This document shows positions 10,801-19,106 of a stretch of DNA of 64,000 nucleotides, in pieces. The translations under genes were made by a program, and so were the position numbers. Below the pieces are notes generated by a model that was not told the DNA's origin, ran no database searches, and saw only the letters and a program-made list of their open reading frames with translations. The stretch's first letter is position 1, and every line of letters starts with the position of its first letter. The stretch is from Acidobacteriota bacterium (GTDB lineage: Bacteria; Acidobacteriota; Terriglobia; Bryobacterales; Bryobacteraceae): contig JACPNQ010000002.1 of assembly GCA_016185425.1 (NCBI GenBank), positions 62,001-126,000 on the forward strand, read 5' to 3'.

Positions 10801-11058
10801 GCAAAGGGCGTTATCAAAGGACCGGGCTCCGCCATTGTGAACACAGGCTTCTTCAAGCGGATCGAAATTACAGAACGCGTCCGGGTTCGTCTCGAGCTCA
10901 CGTCGACAAACTTCTTCAACCACCCGAACTGGGACAACCCCAACGTTACCGTTACCGCTGCCGTGGGTGTCGGCGTTATCACTGGCGTTGGCGGCCCTTC
11001 GGTTCTCGATTCGAGTGTCGCCCGCAGCTTCCGCAGCGGTATCCGCCTAGAGTGGTGA
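7801..11058 (+). CDS. TonB-dependent receptor-like outer-membrane protein with N-terminal carboxypeptidase-regulatory-like domain
   Basis: 1085 residues. A signal peptide ends near AFGQ (about residue 19). It is followed by an Ig-like carboxypeptidase-regulatory (Cna-B-like) domain, residues 22-105, starting with the typical TLTGTVTDPGGAVVPNA. A plug region spans about 110-230. The rest is a long beta-barrel with alternating aromatic strands ending SFRSGIRLEW. This architecture is hugely expanded in Solibacter-type Acidobacteria and is thought to take up plant- or microbe-derived polymers, but no ligand can be read from sequence. The AGGAG at 7791-7795, five bases before the ATG, fixes the start. 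The 3' end overlaps the convergent methyltransferase by 12 bases. Confidence 0.93.
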   Translation: MPVKLLPAVLLLTLPAFGQTTFATLTGTVTDPGGAVVPNANLTATHVDSNYQYTATSNDSGNYTISQLREGIYILRVQAPGFKESRVQNISLVSLDVRRVNITLEIGAVDTKVEVSATASLIETETARISDAKGSDALKTLPMNTRSLWNFVGLSPGVVQAGGGSSTRRFAGSRANQSDASVDGITISNNIDGTQVSPLVSYIESFEEVRVDMANNTSEFGSIGQVTIVSKSGSNQLHGSLFDYYTTPWFRARNPFAATRSTGIRHNPGGSAGGPVVIPKLYDGHNKTFFFFSYETSRGSAVQQLLNPTVPLASWRAGDFSNTSAIRDPFASNAPFPGNRLPANRISPVAQRIQERFYPLPNVGDPNTLISQNYREQITRPFDPDLYWTTRIDHRFSQKAFVFGRYTWNNSYSRGYEGNLPTIGPLWQIRDTRAFNVSYTHTFRSNLINEFRFGFAYNDQPRNGAVNGNEMAKQLGLQGLAPNLPDITGILKLTFSNLSLTGLTQTDWRHPGFKNYPRQFQEQLSWFRGRHNIKAGGQFSFVRFEDNQAPANLFGSVNFSNRFTNHPYADFLLGIPTTAARAFPQAYINRTRPSYDFFLTDDFKVSQKLTINAGIRYELHPAWTETNGLQSIFDVGSGQIVVPDGALGKVSPIFPKGYVNVVEAKTLGLPGGTLIKTDKNNWAPRIGLAYRPFGNNTVIRAGIGIFYDIVPRSVSNGGAPFTVAEPSFTNPTPIPTLLFPQVFPATAGNPTTVSLPGAVRTDLRMPYSMQYNFTIEHQRWNTGFRASYIGTNTRQGEWGYNINQPIADNRLFVDKPRLFPNYPVITYTSNGAGHQYNSLTLEAERRFLRGFSYQLSWVYARDIGDLERGESPEDAYNRQREKAVWLDIPTHRVTGSIIYELPFGPGKKYFNRTNRLARTIAGGWELSVIYSSYSGQFLTPIWTGPDPTGTAYSTSRTPAQVSIRPDALRDANLSGSDRSVNRWFDAAAFAAPAAGRFGTSAKGVIKGPGSAIVNTGFFKRIEITERVRVRLELTSTNFFNHPNWDNPNVTVTAAVGVGVITGVGGPSVLDSSVARSFRSGIRLEW

Positions 11059-11811
11059 GAAATAGGCGATATAGCCTGTGAATACAACGTGCCGCGGTGT
11101 TGTGCCAAACACAGGCGCAAGCGTCTCGCGGCACCATCCCCGGATTTCGTCCTCATCCACGCCGGCGCGAACGGCGCTAGCGACATTTGTCTCGGTCATG
11201 GCGTAGTCGACATAAAACGAATGGTCGAGCAGCAGCGTCTCTTCGTACCATTCAGATCCTGCGGGCCGGAAGCCATGCGCCAGAGGTGCAAGGGCGTCCG
11301 GCGTCAACGGCCTGCCTGAAAATGGCGGCGCCGGATACCGCTTCACAAATCTGTCGAACCACTCTTCCAGCGCCGGCGAATCCACCAGCCGCCTGCCCTG
11401 CGAGAAATCGTAGACGACTAGCGTCCCGCTCGATCCAAGCACGCGGCGCGCCTCCGGGAAAAACCTGTTCAGGTCGGCGTAGTTCAAGGACCCCGCGGCG
11501 GTCATCAAATCCGCGGCACCGTCCCGGACCGGAATCTCTTCGGCGCGGCCGACGGCGAAATGGGAGTCCGGCGCAACTTCTCGAGTCCATCCCAACATCG
11601 GCTCCAGTGGCTCTATGCCCAAGGCCGTCCGGGCGAGTTCCGTCAGCGGCCGCGTCGACAAGCCGGCGCCGCACCCGATGTCCACGGCGCAATCGACGCG
11701 TTCACTGATTCCCAGGTGTCCCCGCACACGCCGCAACACGCGCGGATGCACCGCGGGGCGCGATCGTGCATATCCGGCGGCTAGAGTTGGCGAGGCGAAG
11801 AGGGGTTCCAT
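11047..11811 (-). CDS. Class I SAM-dependent methyltransferase
   Basis: About 254 residues from the ATG at 11811; an in-frame start 48 bases upstream adds an unlikely tail (TIERFDRATLRDNAG). The protein starts MEPLFASPTLAAGYARSRP, a common beginning for UbiE/Methyltransf_11-type enzymes. SAM motif I is VDIGCGAGLSTRPL. Motif II is near GIEPLEPML, and DLMTAAGSLNYAD follows. The C-terminal part may form a substrate cap. The substrate is unknown. It is divergent from the galactose operon and convergent with the TonB receptor. Confidence 0.85.
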   Translation of the reverse strand: MEPLFASPTLAAGYARSRPAVHPRVLRRVRGHLGISERVDCAVDIGCGAGLSTRPLTELARTALGIEPLEPMLGWTREVAPDSHFAVGRAEEIPVRDGAADLMTAAGSLNYADLNRFFPEARRVLGSSGTLVVYDFSQGRRLVDSPALEEWFDRFVKRYPAPPFSGRPLTPDALAPLAHGFRPAGSEWYEETLLLDHSFYVDYAMTETNVASAVRAGVDEDEIRGWCRETLAPVFGTTPRHVVFTGYIAYFSPL

Positions 11812-11820
11812 CCCGGCATT

Positions 11821-11840
11821 ATCGCGCAGGGTGGCGCGAT
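11821..11840. repeat. 7-bp perfect inverted repeat in the divergent gap before the galactose operon
   Basis: ATCGCGC and GCGCGAT are separated by six bases, between the methyltransferase start (11811) and the mutarotase start (11898). It could be an operator for a regulator of either gene or a small hairpin. No regulator family can be named from it. Confidence 0.4.
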
Positions 11841-11878
11841 CAAATCTCTCAATTGTCAAACAGCCGATTCGCCGTCGA

Positions 11879-11897
11879 GGTAAGATACACCCTTACC
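11879..11897 (+). promoter_or_regulatory. Hairpin directly abutting the mutarotase start codon
   Basis: GGTAAG (11879-11884) pairs perfectly with CTTACC (11892-11897), leaving a seven-base loop. The right arm ends at the base before the ATG at 11898. The only Shine-Dalgarno-like string, GAGGT, is at the left arm. Folding would therefore affect initiation. The structure is seen in the sequence; a regulatory role is inferred. Confidence 0.4.
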
Positions 11898-13076
11898 ATG
11901 TCCTCGTTGACCTCCCGCCGCGAATGGCTCACCGCAGCGTCCTTCACCCTCGCGGGGTGCGCACCAGCCCCTAGCGCAACCGGATTCTCCATCGTCGAAA
12001 GCACTGAGACTCCCGGAGGCCAAAGAGCAATCACCCTCAAACGCTCTGTCCCTGCGTCCGGTGGCTCGCCAATGCTCCTCGAAGCGGACATCCTTCCCGG
12101 GCGCGGCTTCAACACCTGGCAGATCCGCGCCTACATCCCAGGCAAAGGCATCACGGACCTCATCGCGGCGCCGTCGCTAACCAATGCCGCGGCGCTAATG
12201 ACGGGAGGCGACAACGACTTCCGCGGGAACGAATCCTTCAAAAACGGCGGCGCCATCCTGATCCCGTATGCCAATCGCATCCGAGGCAAATTCGACGAAA
12301 AGCTGCGCACCATTGAGACGGCCGTCTCCGGCAAAACCATCAAGCTCCCGGCAAACTGGAAGGGCAAGAACCCCGGTGCCGAGCCCCACGCCATGCACGG
12401 TCTTCTGCTCGATCAGCCTGTAGAGATTACCCGCCGCGCGGCCGATGAGAACGCCGCAACGCTCGAAGCCATTTGGCAAAAGCCCTTCGGCAATCAATGG
12501 CCAGGATCGGCAAGAGTGGTGTTCCAAGCATCGCTCAATGCCAAAGCTTTCACTCTCAGAGTCGCCGTCGTAAATACTGGCTCGGATCCGCTTCCCATCG
12601 GCATCGGCTGGCATCCCTACTTCAACATCGTCAGCGGCGACCGCCGGCAAGCCAAGCTCAAAATCCCAACGAATACCCGCGCGCTCGTGGACAACTACGA
12701 CAACGTCTTCCCCACTGGTATCACCGAACCGGTGGCCGGCTCCAAATTCGATTTCCGCCAGGCCCGCACGATGAACGACCAATTTCTCGACGACTGTTTC
12801 TTCGACATCATCCGAGATGCCGGCGGCGCTGCTGTTGCCGAGATCCACGATCCCGCCGCCCACTTTGCCATCAAAGTCACCAGCACTTCCCCTTCGGTGA
12901 AGGCCTACCAGTGCTACGCCCCGCCCGACAAGCCGTTCATCGTCCTCGAACCCCAATTCAACATCGGCGATCCGTTCAATCGCGCGGTCTGGAAGGACCG
13001 CGACACTGGTGTCGTAACCCTCGCTCCGGGCCGCGAAGTCACTTACGACGCTTCCGTCGAGTTGGTGGGAATCTGA
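11898..13076 (+). CDS. galM: Exported aldose 1-epimerase (galactose mutarotase), Tat/lipoprotein signal
   Basis: 392 residues from the ATG at 11898; the longer open frame upstream overlaps the divergent methyltransferase and lacks similarity. The N-terminus SRREWLTAASFTLAGC combines a twin-arginine pair with a lipobox ending at Cys21, so the enzyme is probably anchored outside the cytoplasm. The GalM-type beta-sandwich follows: GAILIPYANRIRG (sugar-binding Asn-Arg), HAMHGLLLD (His) and GIGWHPYF (catalytic His). It interconverts alpha- and beta-galactose. It is the first gene of a galactose operon and ends one base before the symporter, so it may supply the anomer that is imported. Assignment to the aldose epimerase family is firm. 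Confidence 0.88.
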   Translation: MSSLTSRREWLTAASFTLAGCAPAPSATGFSIVESTETPGGQRAITLKRSVPASGGSPMLLEADILPGRGFNTWQIRAYIPGKGITDLIAAPSLTNAAALMTGGDNDFRGNESFKNGGAILIPYANRIRGKFDEKLRTIETAVSGKTIKLPANWKGKNPGAEPHAMHGLLLDQPVEITRRAADENAATLEAIWQKPFGNQWPGSARVVFQASLNAKAFTLRVAVVNTGSDPLPIGIGWHPYFNIVSGDRRQAKLKIPTNTRALVDNYDNVFPTGITEPVAGSKFDFRQARTMNDQFLDDCFFDIIRDAGGAAVAEIHDPAAHFAIKVTSTSPSVKAYQCYAPPDKPFIVLEPQFNIGDPFNRAVWKDRDTGVVTLAPGREVTYDASVELVGI

Positions 13077-13077
13077 T

Positions 13078-14784
13078 ATGGGCCGCCTCGTCCTCGCCCC
13101 CATCGACTACTCCATCCTTCTCACGTACACGGTGTTCGTGCTGGGCATCGGCTGGCTCCTAAAGGAGAAAACGAAGACCAGTGAAGATTTCTTCCACTCC
13201 GGCCACGGAGTCCCCGCCTGGATCGCCGGCCTTGCGTTTCTCTCCGCGAATCTCGGCGCTCAGGAAGTAATGGGCATGGCCGCCAGCGGCGCCAAATACG
13301 GAATCATGACCAGCCACTTCTACTGGGCCGGAGCCGTACCGGCCATGCTCTTCGTCGGCGTGTTCATGATGCCCTTCTACTATGGGTCCAAAGCGCGCAG
13401 CGTCCCCGAATATCTCCGGCTGCGATTTGACGAAAAGACTCGCGGTCTGAACGCGATCTCCTTCGCCGCGATGACCGTCTTCAGTTCCGGAGTTTCGCTC
13501 TACGCGCTTGGCCTTCTGCTCAGCGCCCTTCTCGGCTGGGGCTTTGATGTCTCCATCCTCACCGCCGCCTCTATCGTGCTTGTCTATGTCTTCTTTGGCG
13601 GCCTCACTTCCGCCATTTACAACGAAGTCCTCCAGTTCTTCCTTATCGTCGCTGGCTTTCTCCCTCTCGTTTTCGCGGGCCTGCGGGATGTCGGCGGCTG
13701 GGGCGGACTCGTCGAACGCCTCAATGGAGTTGCGGTCAAACAGGGCTTCGCCGCCGGCACCTACACGCAACTCTGGCAGAACACCGCCAACCCTGCCGCG
13801 AATCCCATGGGTATCGAATGGTTCGGCCTTGCGATGGGCCTTGGATTCGTTCTCAGTTTCGGTTACTGGTGTACGGATTTCCTCGTCGTGCAGCGCGCCA
13901 TGGCCGCGGAGTCGATGGACGCGGCTCGCCGCACGCCGCTCATCGCAGCCGTGCCCAAGATGATTTTCCCCGCCCTCGTCATCGTTCCCGGCCTTATTGC
14001 TATCGCACTGACCCTCGGCGGCAACACGAGCGGATTCAAGCTCCCGGCCAAGCCGGACGGAACGCTGAACTACGACATGACGATACCCATGATGCTCGCC
14101 CATTACTTTCCACCGGGGCTCCTCGGCCTCGGCCTGACGGCCCTTCTCGCCTCTTTCATGAGCGGGATGGCGGGCAATGTCACGGCGTTCAATACCGTAT
14201 TCACATACGACATCTACGGTGCCTACATCCGCCCCAATGCCCCCGAGACGCACTATCTGAAAGTCGGCCGTCTCACGACCGTCGCTGGCATCGTCGCCTC
14301 TATTCTCGCCGCCTACGCCGCTCTCCGGTTCAACAACATCATGGACCTGCTGCAACTGGTCTTCGCATTCGTTAACGCCCCGCTCTTCGCCACATTCCTG
14401 TTGGGTATGTTCTGGAAGCGTGCCACAGGTCACGGCGCATTTTCGGGCCTCCTCCTGGGCACTATCGCCGCGGCCGCCCATCACGGCGTCACGCTGCCGG
14501 CGCATTCCGTTGCCGGCTTGAAGGGTGGATGGTTGGGAATGGTCACGACGTATCCGAGCGAAATGGCGCAGAACTTCTGGACGGCGATCTGGGCGTTCTC
14601 TGTTTGCTTCGTCGCGACGTTTGTTATCAGTCTCGCGACGGCGCCACATCCCGATGAATCGCTGCGCGGTCTGGTCTACTCGCTCACCGATAAACCGCGC
14701 TCAGACGGTCGCGGACTACGGCCGGAGCTGGTTGCGATCTGCATCCTGGTTGCAGTCACAGCACTAAACATTATCTTCTGGTAG
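13078..14784 (+). CDS. Sodium:solute symporter (SSS family), probable galactose/glucose importer
   Basis: 568 residues with about 14 predicted membrane segments, the usual SSS/SGLT size. The segment from GYWCTDFLVVQRAMAAE is the sodium-symporter signature seen in vSGLT-type sugar transporters. The N-terminal DYSILLTYTVFVLGIG and the loop KTKTSEDFFHSG also fit the sugar subgroup. Its ATG follows the mutarotase stop by one base, and galK and galT lie downstream, so galactose or a galactoside-derived hexose is the inferred substrate. A 496-residue antisense open frame across this gene is a shadow of its biased codon use. Confidence 0.9.
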   Translation: MGRLVLAPIDYSILLTYTVFVLGIGWLLKEKTKTSEDFFHSGHGVPAWIAGLAFLSANLGAQEVMGMAASGAKYGIMTSHFYWAGAVPAMLFVGVFMMPFYYGSKARSVPEYLRLRFDEKTRGLNAISFAAMTVFSSGVSLYALGLLLSALLGWGFDVSILTAASIVLVYVFFGGLTSAIYNEVLQFFLIVAGFLPLVFAGLRDVGGWGGLVERLNGVAVKQGFAAGTYTQLWQNTANPAANPMGIEWFGLAMGLGFVLSFGYWCTDFLVVQRAMAAESMDAARRTPLIAAVPKMIFPALVIVPGLIAIALTLGGNTSGFKLPAKPDGTLNYDMTIPMMLAHYFPPGLLGLGLTALLASFMSGMAGNVTAFNTVFTYDIYGAYIRPNAPETHYLKVGRLTTVAGIVASILAAYAALRFNNIMDLLQLVFAFVNAPLFATFLLGMFWKRATGHGAFSGLLLGTIAAAAHHGVTLPAHSVAGLKGGWLGMVTTYPSEMAQNFWTAIWAFSVCFVATFVISLATAPHPDESLRGLVYSLTDKPRSDGRGLRPELVAICILVAVTALNIIFW

Positions 14785-14791
14785 TAGAAAC

Positions 14792-14971
14792 ATGGCACTC
14801 GATCTTCGCATCGTCATCGGCCGCCTGCTCCTCGCCATCGGGCTGCAGCTCGTCGTTTATGGGTTCCTCCACGATGGACGCGCCGCCTCCATGGATATCG
14901 CCTGGGGTAGCGGCATCACACTTGTCGGCGCCATCTTTCATCTCCTCCCTCGTCTGGTGAAAACGGCTTGA
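14792..14971 (+). CDS. 59-residue membrane protein between symporter and galactokinase
   Basis: A short gene starting at the ATG at 14792, seven bases after the symporter stop, and ending in the TTGA that also holds the galK start. The product starts MALDLRIVIGRLLLAIGLQL. It has two hydrophobic segments at about residues 7-24 and 37-52, separated by a short polar turn FLHDGRAASMD. The tight packing and even codon use in this frame support translation. No family is recognised. It may be a small partner of the symporter or a membrane anchor, but this is only an inference from position. Confidence 0.65.
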   Translation: MALDLRIVIGRLLLAIGLQLVVYGFLHDGRAASMDIAWGSGITLVGAIFHLLPRLVKTA

Positions 14972-16068
14972 ATTCTCTGTTATCCCGGCTTGTCTCGGAG
15001 TTTCATCGACGCTTCGGTAATCAGCCCCGCCTCTTCCGCGCGCCAGGACGCGTAAACCTCATCGGCGAACACACCGACTACAATGGCGGCTTCGTCTTTC
15101 CTGCCGCGATCGACCTTGCCACCTACGTCGCGATCGCTCCCCGCGCCGATCGCCGCCTCCACGCCGAATCTCTATCCTTTCCGGAAACACTCGACACGCC
15201 CATCGACCAGTGGCGGCAACCCGCCGGAAACTGGACAGACTACGTTCTCGGCGTCGCCACGCTTCTTGACATCCAAACCGGAGCCGACCTCCTCATCGCC
15301 ACCGAAGTTCCCATCGGCGGCGGCCTCAGTTCTTCCGCCGCCCTCGAGGTTGCAACCGCGCTGGCGCTCGGTGCCGGCAATCGTCCACGCGCCGAAATCG
15401 CCCGCCTCTGTCAGCGCGCTGAAAATGAATTCACCGGCATGCAGTGCGGCATCATGGACCCATTCACAAGCTGCCTTGGCGAAGAAGGCCGCGCGCTTCT
15501 CATCGACTGCCGCGACCTCACCTACCGGGCTGTCTCGATCCCACCCGGAATCCGCCTCGTTATCGCCAACACGATGGTGAAGCATGAACTCGCGGCCAGC
15601 GCCTATAACGACCGCCGCGCTGCGTGCGAGAGTGCCGCGTCGCGGCTCGGCGTCGCGTATCTTCGGGATATCGATTATTCATCGCTCGCCGGGACGGAAC
15701 TTCGCTGCGCCCGCCACGTTATCAGCGAAAACGCCCGCGTTCTGCAGTTCGAGCAGGCTCTGCTTGCCGGCGATCTCCACCAGGCCGGCGAGCAGATGTA
15801 CACCTCCCACGAGAGTCTTCGGACCGATTTTGAAGTTAGTTGCGAAGAGCTCGATACGATGGTGGCGATCGCCCGTACACTCCCCGGTGTCTACGGAGCC
15901 CGTATGACCGGCGGAGGCTTCGGCGGCTGCACCATCAACCTCGCCGCCGCGGATTCCGTCGACGCGGCGACCGGCGAGCTCCGTTCCCGTTATGCCGCCG
16001 CCACAGGCATTGATCCCCACATCTTCGTTTGCCGCCCTGCCGCTGGGGCGTCGGAGATGACGGCATGA
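14968..16068 (+). CDS. galK: Galactokinase
   Basis: 366 residues from a TTG start that overlaps the stop of the preceding small gene. All three GHMP-kinase motifs are present: the galactokinase signature GRVNLIGEHTDYNGG at about 27-41, the ATP-binding loop PIGGGLSSSAALE at about 115-127, and the late motif TGGGFGGCTINL. It phosphorylates galactose at C1, the second step of the Leloir route. Length matches bacterial GalK. galT follows with an ATGA overlap. galE is not in this window. Confidence 0.95.
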   Translation: MNSLLSRLVSEFHRRFGNQPRLFRAPGRVNLIGEHTDYNGGFVFPAAIDLATYVAIAPRADRRLHAESLSFPETLDTPIDQWRQPAGNWTDYVLGVATLLDIQTGADLLIATEVPIGGGLSSSAALEVATALALGAGNRPRAEIARLCQRAENEFTGMQCGIMDPFTSCLGEEGRALLIDCRDLTYRAVSIPPGIRLVIANTMVKHELAASAYNDRRAACESAASRLGVAYLRDIDYSSLAGTELRCARHVISENARVLQFEQALLAGDLHQAGEQMYTSHESLRTDFEVSCEELDTMVAIARTLPGVYGARMTGGGFGGCTINLAAADSVDAATGELRSRYAAATGIDPHIFVCRPAAGASEMTA

Positions 16069-17090
16069 ACGTTCACCGGCGTTGGAATCCGCTTGCTCGG
16101 CAATGGGTGCTTGTCTCCCCGCACCGCACACAGCGGCCGTGGCAAGGCCAAACGGAGTCCCGCCTCGAGCCGGAAGGCCTGGAATACGATCCCACCTGCT
16201 ATCTCTGTCCCGGCAACCGCCGCGCGAACGGCGAGACCAACTCGCAGTACGAAACAACATTTTCCTTTGAGAATGATTTTGCCGCACTTCTCCCACATCC
16301 GGAGCCGAAGCCGCCCCAATCGACGTCGCTCCTCCGTGCGGAGCCCGAAGCCGGTATCTGCCGCGTACTCTGTTACTCGCCACACCACAGTCTCTCCATG
16401 AGCCGTATGTCCATCGCGCAGACAACGGACGTCATTCGGCTCTGGCGGCGGGAACAAGCCGAGTTGGCTGCAGTCCCCTGGGTGCGCAGCGTTCAGATCT
16501 TCGAAAATCGCGGCGCCATGATGGGCGCCAGCAACCCGCATCCTCACGGCCAGATCTGGGCGAACGAGTCGCTGCCAAACGAGACGGTTGTCGAACTGGA
16601 ATCGCAGGGGGCACACTGGAATGCCACTGGCCAGTCCCTTCTCTCCGCCTGCCTGGCCGAAGAGTTGCAGAGTGGAGAGCGCTTAGTTTGTGCAAACTCC
16701 GCTTTTGTCGCTCTTGTTCCATTCTGGGCAGTCTGGCCGTTTGAAACGATTGTCATCCCTCGGCGCCACTACGGTTCCCTGCTCGAGCAGACGCCAGGGG
16801 AAGACGACGCCCTTGCCGCTCTCCTCAAGGAACTGACTATACGCTACGACAACCTCTTCGAGACGCCGTTTCCATACTCTCTCGGCCTCCATCAGCCACC
16901 TGTCAACAGCGGCCCTTATCCCGGCTGGCATTTCCACATCCACTTCTATCCGCCGCTTCTCCGAAGCGCCACCGTGCGCAAGTTCCTCGTGGGCTATGAA
17001 ATGTTTGCGCAGGCGCAACGCGACATTACTGCCGAATCGGCGGCGCTCCGCCTCCGCCAGGCTGGGAGTGATCCTTACTGGGAACGGTGA
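16065..17090 (+). CDS. galT: Galactose-1-phosphate uridylyltransferase
   Basis: 341 residues from the ATG at 16065, which overlaps the galK stop (ATGA); an upstream ATG at 16029 lies inside galK. Cys45 and Cys48 in CYLCPGN match the zinc/iron site. The active-site motif NPHPHGQIW has His159-Pro-His161-Gly-Gln, with His161 as the uridylylated nucleophile. The C-terminal HFHIHFYPPLLRS is the second HIT-like half. It transfers UMP from UDP-glucose to galactose-1-phosphate. It lies directly downstream of galK in the same operon. Confidence 0.95.
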   Translation: MNVHRRWNPLARQWVLVSPHRTQRPWQGQTESRLEPEGLEYDPTCYLCPGNRRANGETNSQYETTFSFENDFAALLPHPEPKPPQSTSLLRAEPEAGICRVLCYSPHHSLSMSRMSIAQTTDVIRLWRREQAELAAVPWVRSVQIFENRGAMMGASNPHPHGQIWANESLPNETVVELESQGAHWNATGQSLLSACLAEELQSGERLVCANSAFVALVPFWAVWPFETIVIPRRHYGSLLEQTPGEDDALAALLKELTIRYDNLFETPFPYSLGLHQPPVNSGPYPGWHFHIHFYPPLLRSATVRKFLVGYEMFAQAQRDITAESAALRLRQAGSDPYWER

Positions 17091-17135
17091 GAATAATCCC
17101 TCGCGCCGGCCACTTAATGTTAGAGGGCTGTTAGA

Positions 17136-17774
17136 TTGCCGTTGCAACCGTTCCCAGGGCTCGATGAATACAGCCGCGTTGCGCTTCGCCGCCTCGCCTC
17201 GAACTGGCGCGAGTCGCCAACGCGCCCGTCCGTTGCCGGAAGCGACGCGATCCGCTGGCACAGCACCGTCGAGGATTGGGTTCGCGATCGCAATATGCCC
17301 CTGCTCATCCGGCGCCCGCGCTGCGGTCGCGGATGCGAGATCACGCATCGCAGCGGACGAATGCTCGTTCCAGCCGACAATAGCGCCGCAATGTACATGC
17401 TCTCGCTGGCGATGGAGCGCCGCGAGCCCAGCCTACATATACTCCGCAACGGGCTTTTGACCGGCCGCATGCCGGTCGCCGTTTCCCTCACCGGCCAGGA
17501 ACGCCGTCAGGCTCGCTATACCGGCACCGTGAGTGAAATGGATGCTCCGAACCTCTTCGGACTCGGGTATGCGGTGTGCCACGTCACACAGGTCGGCCTC
17601 CGGCGCGTGCCCATCGAGGACCGCACCGAAATCGAGCTCATCGCTCACTCCCTGCTTTTTCTCAGCCCGCTCAACATGTTCGTCGTTCCCAAGGAATACG
17701 CCGGCCTCGGCGAACTTCCCGAGTTCATTGACGAAATGGACGACGTCCGCGCCTTTGCGGCGTACCGCAACTAG
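17136..17774 (+). CDS. Unknown protein at the end of the galactose operon
   Basis: 212 residues, from a TTG at 17136 with AGAGGG nine bases upstream; no ATG fits better. It contains CGRGCEITHRSGRMLVP at about 64-80, a Cys-x3-Cys-x3-His string, and a mid-region without transmembrane segments, so it is probably cytosolic. The C-terminus is acidic (ELPEFIDEMDDVRAF). I recognise no family. It lies 45 bases after galT and convergent with the HEAT gene (gap of three bases). Codon use matches its neighbours, which supports a real gene. Confidence 0.6.
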   Translation: MPLQPFPGLDEYSRVALRRLASNWRESPTRPSVAGSDAIRWHSTVEDWVRDRNMPLLIRRPRCGRGCEITHRSGRMLVPADNSAAMYMLSLAMERREPSLHILRNGLLTGRMPVAVSLTGQERRQARYTGTVSEMDAPNLFGLGYAVCHVTQVGLRRVPIEDRTEIELIAHSLLFLSPLNMFVVPKEYAGLGELPEFIDEMDDVRAFAAYRN

Positions 17775-17777
17775 CCG

Positions 17778-19064
17778 CTATTTCAATCGCGAACGCAATG
17801 TCCGCAGTGCACGCACCGACTCGCCGGCTACTACCGCATCCGGGTCTTTCGATAGCGTCTCGAGCGGTTCAACCGAATCCTTGCCGCCCTTTTCGCCGAG
17901 TATGTCAATCAGTCCCAGTTTTTCTTCCCGGTTCGCTTGGAGCAGCGCGCTATGCAGCGAGTAGCGCACCGTCGTGTTCGGGGCAAGATCCTTCAGGAAA
18001 CCCTTCGCAACTCCCTTGTAGGAAGCATGGTTCAACGTGTTGATCAGATACTGCAACGGGCTCAACGGCTCCACTTCGCGCCGCCCCAGCGCCACCAGCG
18101 CAAACGCCAGCGAGAGCCGGGGCCGGATCTTCCGTTCCCCCTCCCACAACGTCTCCATTCGCGCCCGATCCTCGGTCTTCCCCAGACGCCCCAAGCCTTC
18201 GGCCGCGCCGGCACGCATCATCTCATCCTGGTCAAGCAGATACTTCTCAAACAAAGGACGGTTGGACTCGTCCGGAAGCATCGCCATCGCTTCCAGCAGC
18301 GCGCGCCGTACGCGATCGCTCTTCGTCCGTTCCCAGGCTTCCCGCAACGGCGGGTTCGCTTCTTTGTTGCCGAGCACCGAGACAGTCTGGATGGCAGCCA
18401 CCTGCACCCTTTCATCCGGATCTCGCAGCATATAGAACAGACGCGGCGCCACGTCTGGGTTACGGATCTTTTCAAACGCCGTCAGCACCTCGTACAGCAC
18501 GGCCGTATTCTTCGTCAGCAGTGCAGTCAGCAACTGATCACCGGCCTCCCGCGCGCGCAGCACGCCCAGCGCGCGCGCGGCCGCCGCCCGGCCATCCATT
18601 GATGTCGATTCCGCGGTGACTTTTCCCAGTGCCGCGACAATCTCCGGGCGCGCCGTCACGTAGTCCGGCACCACAGGCTCATCAACAGACCGAAACCGGT
18701 CTAATACCGTGTCCGCGCCGCGTTTGAGTCTACCTTTCCAGCCAGTCTGGTAATAGCCGGGCAGATAAAAATTCACCAGCCCGATAGCCGCCATGCGCTG
18801 CACTTCCCCATCGCCGTCCGTCAGCGAATACGTTAAGGGCTCCAGTGTCTGCTGCCCGCCGATCACCACCAGAGCATCCACGGCGGCTCGCCGCACATTT
18901 ACGTCGTTATCGCTCAATAGCGGCTTCAGTTTCTCTGCGCCCGGCGCTCCGGCCTTCGCAAACGCACGCGCTGCCTTTGCCCTCTGTTTCGGGTCGGCGG
19001 ACGAGGGGTCCTGCGCCCATACGAACACCGTCGCTATCGTCACGGACAGGATCGTCAATCGCAT
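17778..19064 (-). CDS. Secreted HEAT-repeat protein
   Basis: 428 residues with a signal peptide (RLTILSVTIATVFVWAQ). At least eight helical repeats of about 30 residues follow, with the typical pattern of V-R-x-A-A and G-x-x-x-A, for example DNDVNVRRAAVDALVVIG, DGEVQRMAAIGL and DPDAVVAGESVRALRTL. Such alpha-solenoids are protein-binding scaffolds without catalysis. It probably acts in the periplasm or outer envelope. Neighbours give no clear functional partner; mqnD upstream is on the same strand but 42 bases away. Confidence 0.85.
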   Translation of the reverse strand: MRLTILSVTIATVFVWAQDPSSADPKQRAKAARAFAKAGAPGAEKLKPLLSDNDVNVRRAAVDALVVIGGQQTLEPLTYSLTDGDGEVQRMAAIGLVNFYLPGYYQTGWKGRLKRGADTVLDRFRSVDEPVVPDYVTARPEIVAALGKVTAESTSMDGRAAAARALGVLRAREAGDQLLTALLTKNTAVLYEVLTAFEKIRNPDVAPRLFYMLRDPDERVQVAAIQTVSVLGNKEANPPLREAWERTKSDRVRRALLEAMAMLPDESNRPLFEKYLLDQDEMMRAGAAEGLGRLGKTEDRARMETLWEGERKIRPRLSLAFALVALGRREVEPLSPLQYLINTLNHASYKGVAKGFLKDLAPNTTVRYSLHSALLQANREEKLGLIDILGEKGGKDSVEPLETLSKDPDAVVAGESVRALRTLRSRLK

Positions 19065-19106
19065 ACTCTTGGTGGGACGCTCCGCGCGTCCGAAAAGTCG
19101 GCCGCT

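Noticed and set aside
13159-14649. 496-residue open frame antisense to the symporter
   Set aside because: Composition is dominated by Glu, Arg, Gly and Asp with no domain; it is the mirror of GC-biased third positions in the symporter gene.
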